64,000 nt of DNA from Streptomyces sp. BK208 (GTDB taxonomy: Bacteria > Actinomycetota > Actinomycetes > Streptomycetales > Streptomycetaceae): assembly GCF_004364245.1 (NCBI RefSeq), contig NZ_SOAV01000014.1:210626-274625 (forward strand). Reading direction: 5' to 3'. How positions within the stretch are numbered: position 1 is the first letter of the stretch; the number at the start of each line of letters is the position of its first letter. Below, in pieces: positions 8,975-21,137 of the stretch. Both the position numbers and the translations under genes were made by a program. The notes under the pieces are model-generated. The model saw only the letters and a program-made list of their open reading frames with translations, ran no database searches and was not told the origin of the DNA.

Positions 8975-9561
8975 GCGCCGAAGGGCCGGCCACCGGGGGT
9001 CCTTCGGGCGATCGCGACAAGGACCACGACGGGAACCGCGGGAAGAGCGGCCCGGAGCCGTCCGGCGTCGACCTCGCGCGCGTGGCCCTCAGGGCGGCGC
9101 GGGAGGCGGCACGCGCGCGGGGGGACGCGGCCCAGCAGAAGAAGCAGGCGCGTCGCGGGGGCCTGCGCTCCGGGGCGCGGGCCGACGGCCGCGATCCCAT
9201 GGCGCTGGGCTCGGCGATCAACCGGCTGATCACCGAGCGAGGCTGGGAGACCCCGGCCGCGGTGGGCGGGGTGATGGGCCGCTGGCCGGAGATCGTCGGC
9301 GAGGACGTGGCGAAGCACTGCGTACCGGAGCGGTACGACGAGGACGAGCGGGTGCTGGTCGTGCGCTGCGACTCGACGGCCTGGGCGACGAACCTGCGGT
9401 TGCTCGCCCCGACGCTGGTGGCCCGTCTCAACGAGGACCTGGGGCACGGGTCGGTTCGGATGATCAAGGTTCTCGGACCCGGCGGCCCGGCCGGTCAGGG
9501 GCGGCGCTACGGGCCGCTGCGGGCGCCCGGCAGCCAGGGCCCGGGTGACACCTACGGGTGA
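8971..9561 (+). CDS. dciA: DUF721/DciA-family replicative helicase operator
   Basis: A 196-residue protein whose C-terminal half (about residues 80-170) is a DUF721 domain, containing I-T-E-R-G-W-E-T, W-P-E-I-V-G-E-D-V and the D-S-T-A-W-A-T-N-L-R-L-L segment. The N-terminal half is charged and probably disordered. DciA proteins of this family interact with or load the DnaB helicase in bacteria lacking DnaC. The position between recF and gyrB matches Rv0004 of mycobacteria. It starts with ATG at 8971, overlapping the recF stop. The symbol is assigned by family and synteny. Confidence 0.85.
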   Translation: MSAEGPATGGPSGDRDKDHDGNRGKSGPEPSGVDLARVALRAAREAARARGDAAQQKKQARRGGLRSGARADGRDPMALGSAINRLITERGWETPAAVGGVMGRWPEIVGEDVAKHCVPERYDEDERVLVVRCDSTAWATNLRLLAPTLVARLNEDLGHGSVRMIKVLGPGGPAGQGRRYGPLRAPGSQGPGDTYG

Positions 9562-9995
9562 CCGGCGGACGGTCTGGCAGCCCGTCAGGCATGCGTGATG
9601 TACCTCACAAAAATCGGTGCCGACGGTCGGCGTGAACCGTTGGCGCACGCTGCGGCGCGCCCCCGGAAGCGGGCGCGCCGCGGGTTCTGACTGCCAAGTA
9701 GCAAAGGGTTGACGCCTCGAAGCGCTGAGTGCCGTTGTGAGCCTCTTGAAGCCCCCTTCCGTATATCGGGAGTCGGGCAAGGCTCGTTCAGGGCGGCACA
9801 TGCGGACTCAGGTACCGGCAAACCCCCATCAGTGTCAGTGGTACCGGTAGAATGAGAGAGAATCCCGCCCCGAACGTGGGGACCGTCCGGGACTAGCTGA
9901 GCAACGCTGATCAAGGCTTACCAACGCAACATGCCGCAGCCGCTCCGGCAACCTGCCGACGAGCCCGGCTCGTGCTGTGCCAGAAAGGGCGCTTC
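9562..9995 (+). promoter_or_regulatory. gyrB upstream region
   Basis: A 434-base gap between dciA and gyrB that should hold the gyrB promoter. A -10-like TAGAAT is at 9848-9853, and a -35-like TTGACG at 9709-9714 lacks a good partner. No convincing gene is present on either strand. Supercoiling-sensitive control of gyrB is known in streptomycetes, but no sequence element for it could be recognised here. Confidence 0.35.
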
Positions 9996-12056
9996 GTGGC
10001 CGATTCCGGCAACCCCAACGAGAACAACCCGTCCACCGACACCGGCGTGAACGACGCGGTGAGCACCTCGCCCGGCGAGGCTCCCACCTCGTACGACGCC
10101 AGTGCCATCACCGTCCTCGAGGGTCTGGACGCGGTCCGCAAGCGACCCGGTATGTACATCGGCTCGACCGGTGAACGAGGCCTGCACCACCTGGTGCAGG
10201 AGGTCGTGGACAACTCCGTCGACGAGGCGCTGGCCGGCCACGCGGACACGATCGACGTCACGATCCTCGCCGACGGCGGTGTCCGGGTCGTCGACAACGG
10301 CCGTGGCATCCCGGTGGGCATCGTCCCCTCCGAGGGGAAGCCCGCCGTCGAGGTCGTGCTGACCGTGCTGCACGCGGGCGGCAAGTTCGGCGGCGGCGGC
10401 TACGCGGTCTCCGGTGGTCTGCACGGTGTGGGTGTCTCCGTCGTCAACGCCCTTTCCACGAGGGTCGCGGTGGAGGTCAAGACGGACGGCCACCGCTGGA
10501 CGCAGGAGTACAAGCTGGGCGTCCCCACGGCGCCGCTCGCCCGGCACGAGGCCACCGAGGAGACCGGCACCTCGGTCACCTTCTGGGCCGACGGCGACAT
10601 CTTCGAGACCACCGACTACTCCTTCGAGACGCTCTCCCGGCGCTTCCAGGAGATGGCCTTCCTCAACAAGGGCCTGCGGATCAACCTCACCGACGAGCGC
10701 GAGTCGGCGAAGGCCACGGCCGGCGCGGACGAGGCGGGCGAGGACGAGAAGCACGAGGTCAAGAGCGTCTCGTACCACTACGAGGGCGGCATCGTCGACT
10801 TCGTGAAGTACCTCAACTCCCGCAAGGGAGAGCTGGTGCACCCCACCGTGATCGACCTCGAGGCCGAGGACAAGGACAAGAACCTGTCCCTCGAGGTCGC
10901 CATGCAGTGGAACGGCGGCTACACCGAGGGCGTGTACTCGTTCGCCAACATCATCCACACGCACGAGGGCGGCACGCACGAGGAGGGCTTCCGCGCGGCG
11001 CTCACCTCACTGATCAACAAGTACGCGCGCGACAAGAAGCTGCTGCGCGAGAAGGACGACAACCTCACGGGTGACGACATCCGCGAGGGTCTGACCGCGA
11101 TCATCTCGGTGAAGCTGAGCGAGCCGCAGTTCGAGGGCCAGACCAAGACGAAGCTGGGCAACACCGAGGTGAAGACCTTCGTCCAGAAGGTCGTCTACGA
11201 GCACCTGACCGACTGGCTCGACCGCAATCCGAACGAGGCCGCGGACATCATCCGCAAGGGCATCCAGGCGGCCCACGCGCGCGTGGCGGCCCGCAAGGCC
11301 CGTGACCTGACCCGGCGCAAGGGCCTGCTGGAGTCGGCCTCGCTGCCGGGCAAGCTGTCGGACTGCCAGTCGAACGACCCGACCAAGTGCGAGATCTTCA
11401 TCGTTGAGGGTGACTCCGCCGGCGGTTCGGCCAAGTCCGGCCGCAACCCGCAGTACCAGGCGATCCTCCCGATCCGGGGCAAGATCCTCAACGTCGAGAA
11501 GGCGCGCATCGACCGGATCCTGCAGAACCAGGAGATCCAGGCGATGATCTCCGCGTTCGGCACCGGTGTGCACGAGGACTTCGACATCGAGAAGCTCCGC
11601 TATCACAAGATCATCCTGATGGCGGACGCCGACGTCGACGGCCAGCACATCAACACCCTGCTGCTGACCTTCCTGTTCCGCTTCATGCGGCCGCTGGTGG
11701 AGTCCGGCCACGTGTACCTCTCCCGTCCGCCGCTGTACAAGATCAAGTGGGGCCGGGACGACTTCGAGTACGCGTACTCCGACCGCGAGCGCGACGCGCT
11801 GATCGAGATGGGCCGCAACGCCGGCAAGCGCATCCGCGAGGACTCGGTCCAGCGCTTCAAGGGTCTCGGCGAGATGAACGCCGAGGAGCTGCGCATCACG
11901 ACCATGGACCAGGAGCACCGCGTGCTCGGCCAGGTCACGCTCGACGACGCCGCGCAGGCCGACGACCTGTTCTCGGTGCTGATGGGCGAGGACGTCGAGG
12001 CCCGGCGCGCGTTCATCCAGCGCAACGCCAAGGACGTCCGCTTCCTCGACATCTGA
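9996..12056 (+). CDS. gyrB: DNA gyrase subunit B
   Basis: A 686-residue ATPase subunit of gyrase, which with GyrA introduces negative supercoils. The GHKL ATPase region has RKRPGMYIGS near residue 50 and DNGRGIPV near 103. The TOPRIM motif EGDSAGGSA is near 470-478 and the C-terminal QRFKGLGEMN motif near 622. An in-frame ATG lies at 9975, but the GTG at 9996 (MADSGNPNENN) sits nine bases after AGAAAGGG and gives the length usual in Streptomyces. gyrA follows after 42 bases. Confidence 0.97.
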   Translation: MADSGNPNENNPSTDTGVNDAVSTSPGEAPTSYDASAITVLEGLDAVRKRPGMYIGSTGERGLHHLVQEVVDNSVDEALAGHADTIDVTILADGGVRVVDNGRGIPVGIVPSEGKPAVEVVLTVLHAGGKFGGGGYAVSGGLHGVGVSVVNALSTRVAVEVKTDGHRWTQEYKLGVPTAPLARHEATEETGTSVTFWADGDIFETTDYSFETLSRRFQEMAFLNKGLRINLTDERESAKATAGADEAGEDEKHEVKSVSYHYEGGIVDFVKYLNSRKGELVHPTVIDLEAEDKDKNLSLEVAMQWNGGYTEGVYSFANIIHTHEGGTHEEGFRAALTSLINKYARDKKLLREKDDNLTGDDIREGLTAIISVKLSEPQFEGQTKTKLGNTEVKTFVQKVVYEHLTDWLDRNPNEAADIIRKGIQAAHARVAARKARDLTRRKGLLESASLPGKLSDCQSNDPTKCEIFIVEGDSAGGSAKSGRNPQYQAILPIRGKILNVEKARIDRILQNQEIQAMISAFGTGVHEDFDIEKLRYHKIILMADADVDGQHINTLLLTFLFRFMRPLVESGHVYLSRPPLYKIKWGRDDFEYAYSDRERDALIEMGRNAGKRIREDSVQRFKGLGEMNAEELRITTMDQEHRVLGQVTLDDAAQADDLFSVLMGEDVEARRAFIQRNAKDVRFLDI

Positions 12057-12098
12057 GTCGGTCTCAGCTGACCGCACCAGGAAGGATCTTCACCAGCA

Positions 12099-14693
<2,595 letters not shown>

Positions 14694-14711
14694 CACGAGG
14701 AGAGAGTCATC

Positions 14712-15437
14712 GTGAGCGGAGCCACGGGCGCCGGATCGGCCGGTACCCCTTCGGGTACGGAAACGGGCGGCGGCGGCCGTGGCTCCGCCGCGCGTGCGAC
14801 GGATTCGCACACGACTCAGCTGCGCAGGATCGACGACGGAGCGACCGACTCGCACTCGGGGAGCTCGTCCACAACGCATGGATCCCAGGGGGGAACTGTG
14901 ACGGACACCCGAGGCCAGCAGACGCAGGCGGCGGCCTCGCCGCTGCCGGGGGAACGGCGGCCCCAGCAGCCCGGCGGGCCCTACCACCCGCCGCAGGCCT
15001 ACCAGGCCCAGGGCGGCACCGCGGCCGCCGTCCGCCGCCCGCGCACCGGCGCCCGCACCACTCCCCGGGTGCGCAAGGCGCGCCTGCGGGTGTCGAAGGC
15101 CGACCCGTGGTCGGTGATGAAGGTCAGCTTCCTGCTCTCCATCGCGCTCGGCATCTGCACCATCGTGGCCTCCGCCGTGCTGTGGATGGTCATGGACGCC
15201 ATGGGGGTCTTCTCGACCGTCGGCGGCACGATCTCCGAGGCCACCGGCTCCAACGAGTCCAACGGCTTCGACCTGCAGTCCTTCCTGTCGCTGCCCAACG
15301 TGCTGATGTTCACGACGATCATCGCGGTCATCGACGTCGTCCTCGCGACGGCCCTGGCGACGCTCGGCGCGTTCATCTACAACCTGTCCGCCGGCTTCGT
15401 CGGCGGCGTGGAGCTGACGCTCGCCGAGGACGAGTGA
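14712..15437 (+). CDS. DUF3566 transmembrane protein
   Basis: A 241-residue protein with a long, low-complexity N-terminal half (Gly/Ser/Thr then Pro/Gln-rich) and a C-terminal DUF3566 domain with two membrane helices (about residues 135-160 and 200-225). It lies 18 bases after gyrA, the standard position in actinobacteria, so it is probably the last gene of the gyrBA operon. No reaction is known. The GTG at 14712 follows GAGGAGAG. A GTG at 14899 is an alternative that would remove most of the disordered part. Confidence 0.85.
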   Translation: MSGATGAGSAGTPSGTETGGGGRGSAARATDSHTTQLRRIDDGATDSHSGSSSTTHGSQGGTVTDTRGQQTQAAASPLPGERRPQQPGGPYHPPQAYQAQGGTAAAVRRPRTGARTTPRVRKARLRVSKADPWSVMKVSFLLSIALGICTIVASAVLWMVMDAMGVFSTVGGTISEATGSNESNGFDLQSFLSLPNVLMFTTIIAVIDVVLATALATLGAFIYNLSAGFVGGVELTLAEDE

Positions 15438-15548
15438 TCCGCGGGGCGTCCGCGCTCCCGGACCGCGCGCCAACCGATTTTGGGACTGCCCGCCTCGTGC
15501 GCTAATCTTCAGGGGTCAGCGCGCGGGACATACACCGCAGAGCGCGGC

Positions 15549-15622
15549 GGGGCTATAGCTCAGTTGGTTAGAGCGCATCCCTGATAAGGATGAGGCCACA
15601 GGTTCAAATCCTGTTAGCCCCA
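15549..15622 (+). tRNA. tRNA-Ile (GAT)
   Basis: A 74-nt cloverleaf with acceptor arms GGGGCTA and TAGCCCC, the D-loop AGCTCAGTTGGTTAGAGC and the T-arm GGTTCAAATCC. The anticodon loop CTGATAA gives GAT. CCA is encoded at 15623-15625. A promoter-like pair, TTGGGA at 15480-15485 and TAATCT at 15503-15508, has a 17-base spacer and fits a housekeeping promoter. Confidence 0.97.
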
Positions 15623-15629
15623 CCAGCAC

Positions 15630-15662
15630 GAAGACCCCCAGCCGGTACGGCTGGGGGTCTTC
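15630..15662 (+). terminator. Terminator hairpin after tRNA-Ile
   Basis: Perfect 15-base arms (15630-15644 and 15648-15662, starting GAAGACCCCC) surround a three-base loop directly after the tRNA. There is no long T tract, which is common for Streptomyces terminators. It could also stop minus-strand reading from the gene on the right. Confidence 0.85.
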
Positions 15663-15688
15663 GGCGTCCGCGGTCCGGTCCGCTTCGC

Positions 15689-16108
15689 TCATGTGTGGGC
15701 GAGCCGGGCCATGCCCCACAGGATGATCAGGTCGAGCGCCATCACGCTGATCGACCACAGGGGGTAGTAGGGGATGAACATGAACTGGGTCACCAGGCTG
15801 ATCGCGGCGGTCGTCACCGCGGCCGCGCGGCCCCAGGACATGGTCCGCAGCACTCCCGCGCCGACGACGACCAGCGCGACGCCGACGACCAGGTGGATCC
15901 AGCCCCAGCTGGTGAGGTCGAACCGGTACTCGTAGTGTCGCGGGGCGACGAACAGGCGGTCCGTGGCGATGCCCGCGATGCCTTGCAGGATGCTCAGGAC
16001 TCCGCTGACGAGGAGCGGCACACCGAAGTACCTCAGCGGTCCGGCCGGCCCGCCGTCGTTCCGGCCGCCCCCGGTCTCCCGCCGTGCTCCCTGCGGCATG
16101 TCCGCCAT
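15689..16108 (-). CDS. Small four-helix membrane protein (DUF7144-like)
   Basis: A 139-residue protein with a polar N-terminus of about 25 residues and four predicted membrane helices (about 27-48, 70-90, 93-112, 115-135). The pattern of Tyr/Trp residues (LTSWGWIHLVVG, SWGRAAAV, PLWSISVMALD) resembles the actinobacterial family I know as DUF7144. No function is known. It starts at ATG 16108, reads toward the tRNA-Ile terminator and appears monocistronic. Confidence 0.75.
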   Translation of the reverse strand: MADMPQGARRETGGGRNDGGPAGPLRYFGVPLLVSGVLSILQGIAGIATDRLFVAPRHYEYRFDLTSWGWIHLVVGVALVVVGAGVLRTMSWGRAAAVTTAAISLVTQFMFIPYYPLWSISVMALDLIILWGMARLAHT

Positions 16109-16414
16109 GGCCTGTCGCCCCTTCGTCCTGGCGCGGTCGTCACTCCACCTCGCGGCGCGACGGAGGCGAGCGCGTCCGTCACGGTCACAGCGTCACCCCG
16201 GAGTCGTGGCGCGGCGACCGCACCGGGGCATACGGGTCTGCCCGCCTCGGAAGGAGGCCCGGGGGCGAGGGTGCGAAAAAACCCGACCGCTGGCGACGGG
16301 GGATGCGCCAGCGGTCGGGCTGTGGCCAAGGCTAACAAGCCCGGGCGCCCGGTGGGTGCCGACTGGTCGGTCGGGCGCGAGTGATGTGACGCGGATCACG
16401 TTCGGCCGGAGTGG
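16109..16414. other. Intergenic region
   Basis: These 306 bases between two minus-strand genes hold the terminator of the upstream STAND-WD40 gene (listed separately) and, presumably, the promoter of the small membrane protein gene. No coding frame is convincing. Confidence 0.5.
16276..16320 (-). terminator. Intrinsic terminator of the STAND-WD40 gene
   Basis: On the minus strand, 13- to 14-base arms (CCCGACCGCTGGCG at 16282-16295 and its complement ending at 16320) are followed by six T residues (16281-16276). This classic Rho-independent signal sits about 100 bases past the stop at 16415. Confidence 0.9.
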
Positions 16415-19400
16415 TCAGTGGTCGCACGGTGACTCGTAGTCCAGGCGCGGCAGATACTCGTGCCACTTCTCCTCGGTCAGCACGCCCCGGGTGGCGGAGC
16501 AGATGCGGTCGATGGCGTCGTCCACGCCGAGGCTCCACAGGCGGACGGTGTCCGTGCCGCTGGAGACCCCGAGCATGCGCCGTACGGGGCTGAAGGAGAG
16601 GAAGCTGCCGGTCTTCGCGTTGGGACTCATCGCCTGGCCGACGGGGGTGGCCTCGGCGGGGCCGGTGACGTGCCACAGGCGGACCGTGTTGTCGTTGGCG
16701 CCGCTGGCCAGGGTGGAGCCGTCCTGGCCGAACGTCAGCGACGTCACCGAGTCGGTGTGCCCGGCGAGCGTGGTCGCGGCCCCGGACGTCCCGCCGGGCT
16801 CGGTGACGTTCCACAGCCGGACGGTGCCGTCGTCGCTGCCGCTGGCCAGGGTGCGGCCGTCGGGGCTGTAGGCGAGGACGTTGACCGGCCCGAGGTGCCC
16901 GGTGCGGGGCGCGCCGAGCCGGGTGGCGTGCGCCGGGTCGGTGACGTCCCAGAGGCGTACGGCGTCGTCCGCGCCGCCGCTGGCGAGGGTGCGGCCGTCC
17001 GGGCTGAAGGCGAGGGTGTTGACGTAGCCCGTGTGGCCGGTGAGCGGCCGGCCCAGGCGGCGCGGGCTGGAGGGGTCGTCGGTGTTCCACAACTGGACGG
17101 TGCGGTCGTCGTACGCCGTGGCCAGGGTGCGGCCGTCGGGGCTGAACGCCAGGGTGTCGGGGCCCGCGTAGCGGGTGTTCAGCGCCACCGGCGGTCCGTG
17201 GGCGGTGGGCCGGGCCGGGTCCGTGACGTCCCACAACCGCAGCGCGTCCGCCTCGAGAACCGCGAGTGTGCCGCCGTCCGGCGAGAACACCAGCGAGCGG
17301 AGGTCGCTCTCCCCCGGGCCCCCCGGCGCGAAGGGGGCGCTCAGCGACACCGGCCGGGCGGGGTCCGTCACGTTCCACAGCCGGACCCTGCCGTCGCGGG
17401 CCGCCGTGGCCAGGACGTGTCCGTCCGGGCGGAAGGCGCCGATGCGGCCGATCACGTCCGACGTCGGCAGCGACCACAGGCGGACCTTGCTGTCGCCGCT
17501 GCCGGTGGCGAGGGTGTGGCCGTCGGGGCTGAAGCCCAGGGCGTACATCTCCCCGCTGCCCCCGGCGAGGGGCACGCCGACCTGGGAGGGGTACGAGGGG
17601 TCGCTGACGTTCCACAGGCTCGCCGTGCTGTCCGCGCTGCTCACGGCGAGCATGGACCCGTCGGGACTGAAGGCCACCGCCCAGACGGGACCGGTGTGGC
17701 CGGTGAGCGGGGCGCCGACGGATTTCGCCCGGGCGGGGTCGGTGACGTCCCAGAGCCGGACGGTGTCGTCCGCGCTGCCGCTGGCGAGGGTGCGGCCGTC
17801 GGGGCTGAAGGCCACGGAGTGCACCAGGCCGCTGTGGCCGGTGAGCGGTTCACCGACGGCGGTCGGCCGCACGGGGTCGGTGACGTCCCAGAGCCGGACC
17901 TTGTCGTCGTCGCCGCCGGCCGCGAGCGTGTGTCCGTCGGGGCTGAAGGCGACCGAGCGCACCGCGGCGGTGGAGCCGGTCAGGGTGTCGAGCGCCTTGG
18001 GGGCGCGCGGGTCGGCCACGTCCCACAGGCGCACGGCGTGGTCGTCGTGGGCGGAGGCGAGGGTGTGGCCGTCCGGGCTGAAGGCGAGCAGGTAGACGGT
18101 GCCGTCGTGGCCGGCCAGGGGAGCGCCGAGCGGGCGCGGACGGCTGGGGTCGCGTACGTCCCACAGCCGGATCGTGCCGTCGTCCGAGGCGCTGGCCAGG
18201 GTGCGGCCGTCCGGACTGAAGACCGCGGTGCTCACCCAGCTGGTGTGTCCGGTGAGCGGTTTGCCGAGCGGCTGGGGGCGGCCGGGCTCCGAGACGTCCC
18301 ACAGCCGGACGGTCCGGTCGTAGCTGGCAGTCGCCAGGATGCGTCCGTCCGGGCTGAAGGAGGTGAGGTAGACGGCGCCGGTGTGCCCGAGCAGCGGGGT
18401 GGCCAGGGGCGCGTTCACGATCGAGATCAGGCGGTTCCTGACGTTCTCGTCGTCCGGGCGCAGGCGGTGGGCCGCCAGGTCCAGCTGGGCGGAGAGCGAC
18501 GGGTCCGTGTCCTGGACCCGGTCCGCCTCGGCGACCACCTGCTCGAACACGGCGTCGTTGCGCTGCTGCCAGGCGAGCACCGCCGAGCCGACGGCCACGA
18601 GGGAGAGGACGACCAGCGCCGCCACCGCGGCCCGCCTGATCATGACGGTGCGCCTGCGCAGCCTGACCGCGGCGGCCAGGAACTCCACCGCACCGCGGGT
18701 CAGGAAGGTGTCGTCGGCCGACTTCGCCCAGCCGCTCGCCTGCTCCAGCCGGGAGCCCCGGTAGAGCAGCGCGGAGTCGCGGTCCGACTCCTCCCAGGCC
18801 AGGCCGTCCTCCTCCAGCCGCTGACGGAGCAGGTTCCCGGCGCGGTCCTCGTCGATCCAGTCGCGCAACCGGGGCCAGGCGTGCAGCAGGGCCTCGTGGG
18901 TGATCTCCACGGTGTCCGCGTCTAGGGTCACCAGCCGGGCCCGCACCAGCGCTTCGAGGGACTCCTCCGTCTTGCCGGGGTCGCCGGACTCCTCGGCCAG
19001 TCGGCGCCGGGTGCTGCGTCTGCGGGTGGCCTGGGTGTCCTCGCTCAGCCGGACCAGCCTGAGCAGCAGCAGTCTCGCGGCCGTGCGGGCCGCCGGGTCC
19101 AGCCGGGACCAGGCACGCTCGGCGGTCGCGGCCACCGCGCCCTGGATGCCGCCGGCCGCGCGGTACCCGGCCAGGGTCAGCCGGCCCGCCTTGCGTCGCT
19201 GCCAGGTGGCGAGCAGGGCGTGGGAGAGGAGGGGCAGTACGCCCGCGTCGTGGGCGCCCTGCGGGCCGTCGCTGCTCACCTCGCGGATGATCAGCTCGGC
19301 GAGTCCCGGTTCGAGTTCCATGCCGACGGCCCTGGCGGGGGCGATCACCGCCTCGCGCAGTTCGGCGGTGGTGAGGGGGCCGAGCACCATGTGCCGGTGC

Positions 19401-20617
19401 TGGAGCGCGTCGGCCAGCTCGGGATAGCGCAGGCAGCGGTCGTAGAAGTCGGCGCGGACGCCCAGGGCGACGAGCACCGGTGCCGGCTTCCCGGCGGCTC
19501 CGGGCACGCAGGCGGCCTGCAGCAGCCGGATGAACACCCGCCGGTCCGCGTCGTCGGGGCAGAGCGTGAAGAGCTCCTCGAACTGGTCCACGATGACGAC
19601 GGGGCGGGCGGGGGGCGCGGTCGGCGGAGTCCCGTCCCGGCGGTGCCCGTCCTGCGCGTCCGGCCTGTCCGGCCTGTCCGGCCTGTCAGGCCTGTCCTGT
19701 GCGTCCGGCCTGTCCGGCGCGTCCGGCGCATCCCGCGAAGGCGTGTCCTGCCCCCCGGTGCCGTCGGCGGACGCCGCCCACGCCGCGAAGGCCGCCCTGA
19801 CGGCGTCCTCGGCGCGCGGGACGTCCGTGGCCGGGGACCCGGGGGCGCCCGGCTCCGGGGCCGCCGTCTTCCGTGCCGCCGTGCGCCTCATGGCGTCGAC
19901 GACGGGCGCGAGCGCCGGTATCAGCCGGGTCAGTTCCCCGAGCGGGTCGGCACCGGGGACGAGTTGCAGCACCCGCCTGAGCGATCCGTCCCCGGGGTCC
20001 GGCGCCTCGGCGCGCAGGGCGGGCACCAGGCCGGCGTTCAGCAGTGAGGACTTCCCCGCTCCCGAGGCGCCCACGAGCATGACCAGGCCGCCCGTGTCCC
20101 GGGCCGCGTGGAGCTGGGCGACGAGAGCGCGGGTGCTCCGCTCCCGCCCGAAGAACCAGCCGGCGTCCTGCCGGCGGTAGGCGGCCAGTCCCCGGTAGGG
20201 GCAGACCCCGCCGGGGGCGCCCGGGGTCTCGGCGGCCGGCTGTTCCTCGACCGCGGGCGGCGCGGGGCGTTCACCGGTCGGGTCCGCCAGCGCCCGCTCC
20301 CACAGGCGCTGCCACTGGGTCAGGTCGTACAGGCCGGCGGAGACGGGGACGGGCCGCGCGCGTCGCGCCTGCGGTATGAGGACGTGCAGGACGGCCGCGA
20401 GGGCGGGGAACTGGGCGGGCACGTTCTTGGCCCGGCGCCAGTCGCTGATCCGCTGGGCGGAGACGCGTACCGGCCGCCCTCGTTCGTCGACCCGCTGGAG
20501 CCGGACGACAGCCTCGGACACGCGCTTGAGGGGAGGATTTCCCGCCTCCGTGTACAGCAGTGCGAGGCGTTCTGCGAAGGCCGTGCGTGCCCCTGAGTCG
20601 AAACTCAAGGTGTCCAC
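16415..20617 (-). CDS. HTH-STAND NTPase-WD40 protein
   Basis: A 1400-residue multidomain protein. Residues 1-115 look like an XRE-type helix-turn-helix (VSAQRISDWRRAKNVP near 53-68). The nSTAND1 NTPase begins with CPYRGLAAY near 138 and has Walker A GASGAGKSS near 182-190 and Walker B VVIVDQFEELF near 340. A membrane-helix-like segment (about 680-705) follows. The C-terminus holds 14 WD40 repeats, most with FSPDG-xTLA and VRLWDV, enough for two seven-bladed propellers. STAND proteins act as ligand-triggered switches or scaffolds; the partner here is unknown. A low-complexity Asp/Arg/Pro stretch lies before Walker B. The start is GTG 20617. Confidence 0.85.
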   Translation of the reverse strand: MDTLSFDSGARTAFAERLALLYTEAGNPPLKRVSEAVVRLQRVDERGRPVRVSAQRISDWRRAKNVPAQFPALAAVLHVLIPQARRARPVPVSAGLYDLTQWQRLWERALADPTGERPAPPAVEEQPAAETPGAPGGVCPYRGLAAYRRQDAGWFFGRERSTRALVAQLHAARDTGGLVMLVGASGAGKSSLLNAGLVPALRAEAPDPGDGSLRRVLQLVPGADPLGELTRLIPALAPVVDAMRRTAARKTAAPEPGAPGSPATDVPRAEDAVRAAFAAWAASADGTGGQDTPSRDAPDAPDRPDAQDRPDRPDRPDRPDAQDGHRRDGTPPTAPPARPVVIVDQFEELFTLCPDDADRRVFIRLLQAACVPGAAGKPAPVLVALGVRADFYDRCLRYPELADALQHRHMVLGPLTTAELREAVIAPARAVGMELEPGLAELIIREVSSDGPQGAHDAGVLPLLSHALLATWQRRKAGRLTLAGYRAAGGIQGAVAATAERAWSRLDPAARTAARLLLLRLVRLSEDTQATRRRSTRRRLAEESGDPGKTEESLEALVRARLVTLDADTVEITHEALLHAWPRLRDWIDEDRAGNLLRQRLEEDGLAWEESDRDSALLYRGSRLEQASGWAKSADDTFLTRGAVEFLAAAVRLRRRTVMIRRAAVAALVVLSLVAVGSAVLAWQQRNDAVFEQVVAEADRVQDTDPSLSAQLDLAAHRLRPDDENVRNRLISIVNAPLATPLLGHTGAVYLTSFSPDGRILATASYDRTVRLWDVSEPGRPQPLGKPLTGHTSWVSTAVFSPDGRTLASASDDGTIRLWDVRDPSRPRPLGAPLAGHDGTVYLLAFSPDGHTLASAHDDHAVRLWDVADPRAPKALDTLTGSTAAVRSVAFSPDGHTLAAGGDDDKVRLWDVTDPVRPTAVGEPLTGHSGLVHSVAFSPDGRTLASGSADDTVRLWDVTDPARAKSVGAPLTGHTGPVWAVAFSPDGSMLAVSSADSTASLWNVSDPSYPSQVGVPLAGGSGEMYALGFSPDGHTLATGSGDSKVRLWSLPTSDVIGRIGAFRPDGHVLATAARDGRVRLWNVTDPARPVSLSAPFAPGGPGESDLRSLVFSPDGGTLAVLEADALRLWDVTDPARPTAHGPPVALNTRYAGPDTLAFSPDGRTLATAYDDRTVQLWNTDDPSSPRRLGRPLTGHTGYVNTLAFSPDGRTLASGGADDAVRLWDVTDPAHATRLGAPRTGHLGPVNVLAYSPDGRTLASGSDDGTVRLWNVTEPGGTSGAATTLAGHTDSVTSLTFGQDGSTLASGANDNTVRLWHVTGPAEATPVGQAMSPNAKTGSFLSFSPVRRMLGVSSGTDTVRLWSLGVDDAIDRICSATRGVLTEEKWHEYLPRLDYESPCDH

Positions 20618-21137
20618 TCCTTACTTCCCCCACACCTGGACGTCCGGACCGGAAAACTCACTCTATACGTCTGACCTGCGGCTACATCGGTTCCGTAGGT
20701 CCGGAACCTCCCCTGCGCCGACCACGGATGGCAGGATCGCGTCGCAGTGGCGAAGCGTCCCCGCGGTACCCGGACAGGTCAGCGGCTCAGTACTCGGACA
20801 GCTACCCCGTGAGGCCCCGTGAGGCCGCATGTTCTCGGCCAGCTTTCCGCAGCCCGTCCCCTGCCGGTCCGCCGGAGCCCCGCCACCGCACGCGAGAACG
20901 GCGCCGGCATGGTGTGGCACCGGTCCCCACGAGGGGAGGGACCGGAGCCAAACCATGCCGACGCGTACGTGTGACGGGCCGCCCGTCGCGGTACGGGACG
21001 GCCTCGGTACGGGACGGCCCGGGCATCGGGCCGCGGGAGTCCGCGCCAACAGGTCTCCCGGCAGGGCGGGTTCAGCGTGCCGTTCGCTGGGAAGGCAGGT
21101 CGGGAAGGCCTCGCCACCGACCGCCGCTGGAGTAGGC
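20618..21137. other. Divergent intergenic region with repeats
   Basis: These 520 bases separate the minus-strand STAND gene from the plus-strand ferredoxin gene. They hold a long imperfect inverted repeat (listed separately) and a direct repeat of GGTACGGGACGGCC near 20990-21019. I see no convincing gene. Overlapping reading frames on both strands are short and have no recognisable features. Confidence 0.5.
20905..20960. repeat. Long imperfect inverted repeat
   Basis: Arms of about 22 bases (20905-20926, starting CGGCATGGT, and 20938-20960, ending ACCATGCCG) flank an 11-base centre. The pairing includes CGGTCCC with GGGACCG. It has no T tract on either side, so it is not an obvious terminator. 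It could be a structured RNA, a mobile repeat or a binding site. Confidence 0.55.

Noticed and set aside
9972..9995. Upstream start for gyrB
   Set aside because: The in-frame extension lacks a ribosome site, whereas the GTG at 9996 follows AGAAAGGG at normal spacing.
15689..16108. The small membrane protein as part of the gyrase operon
   Set aside because: It is on the opposite strand and separated by a tRNA gene and a strong terminator.
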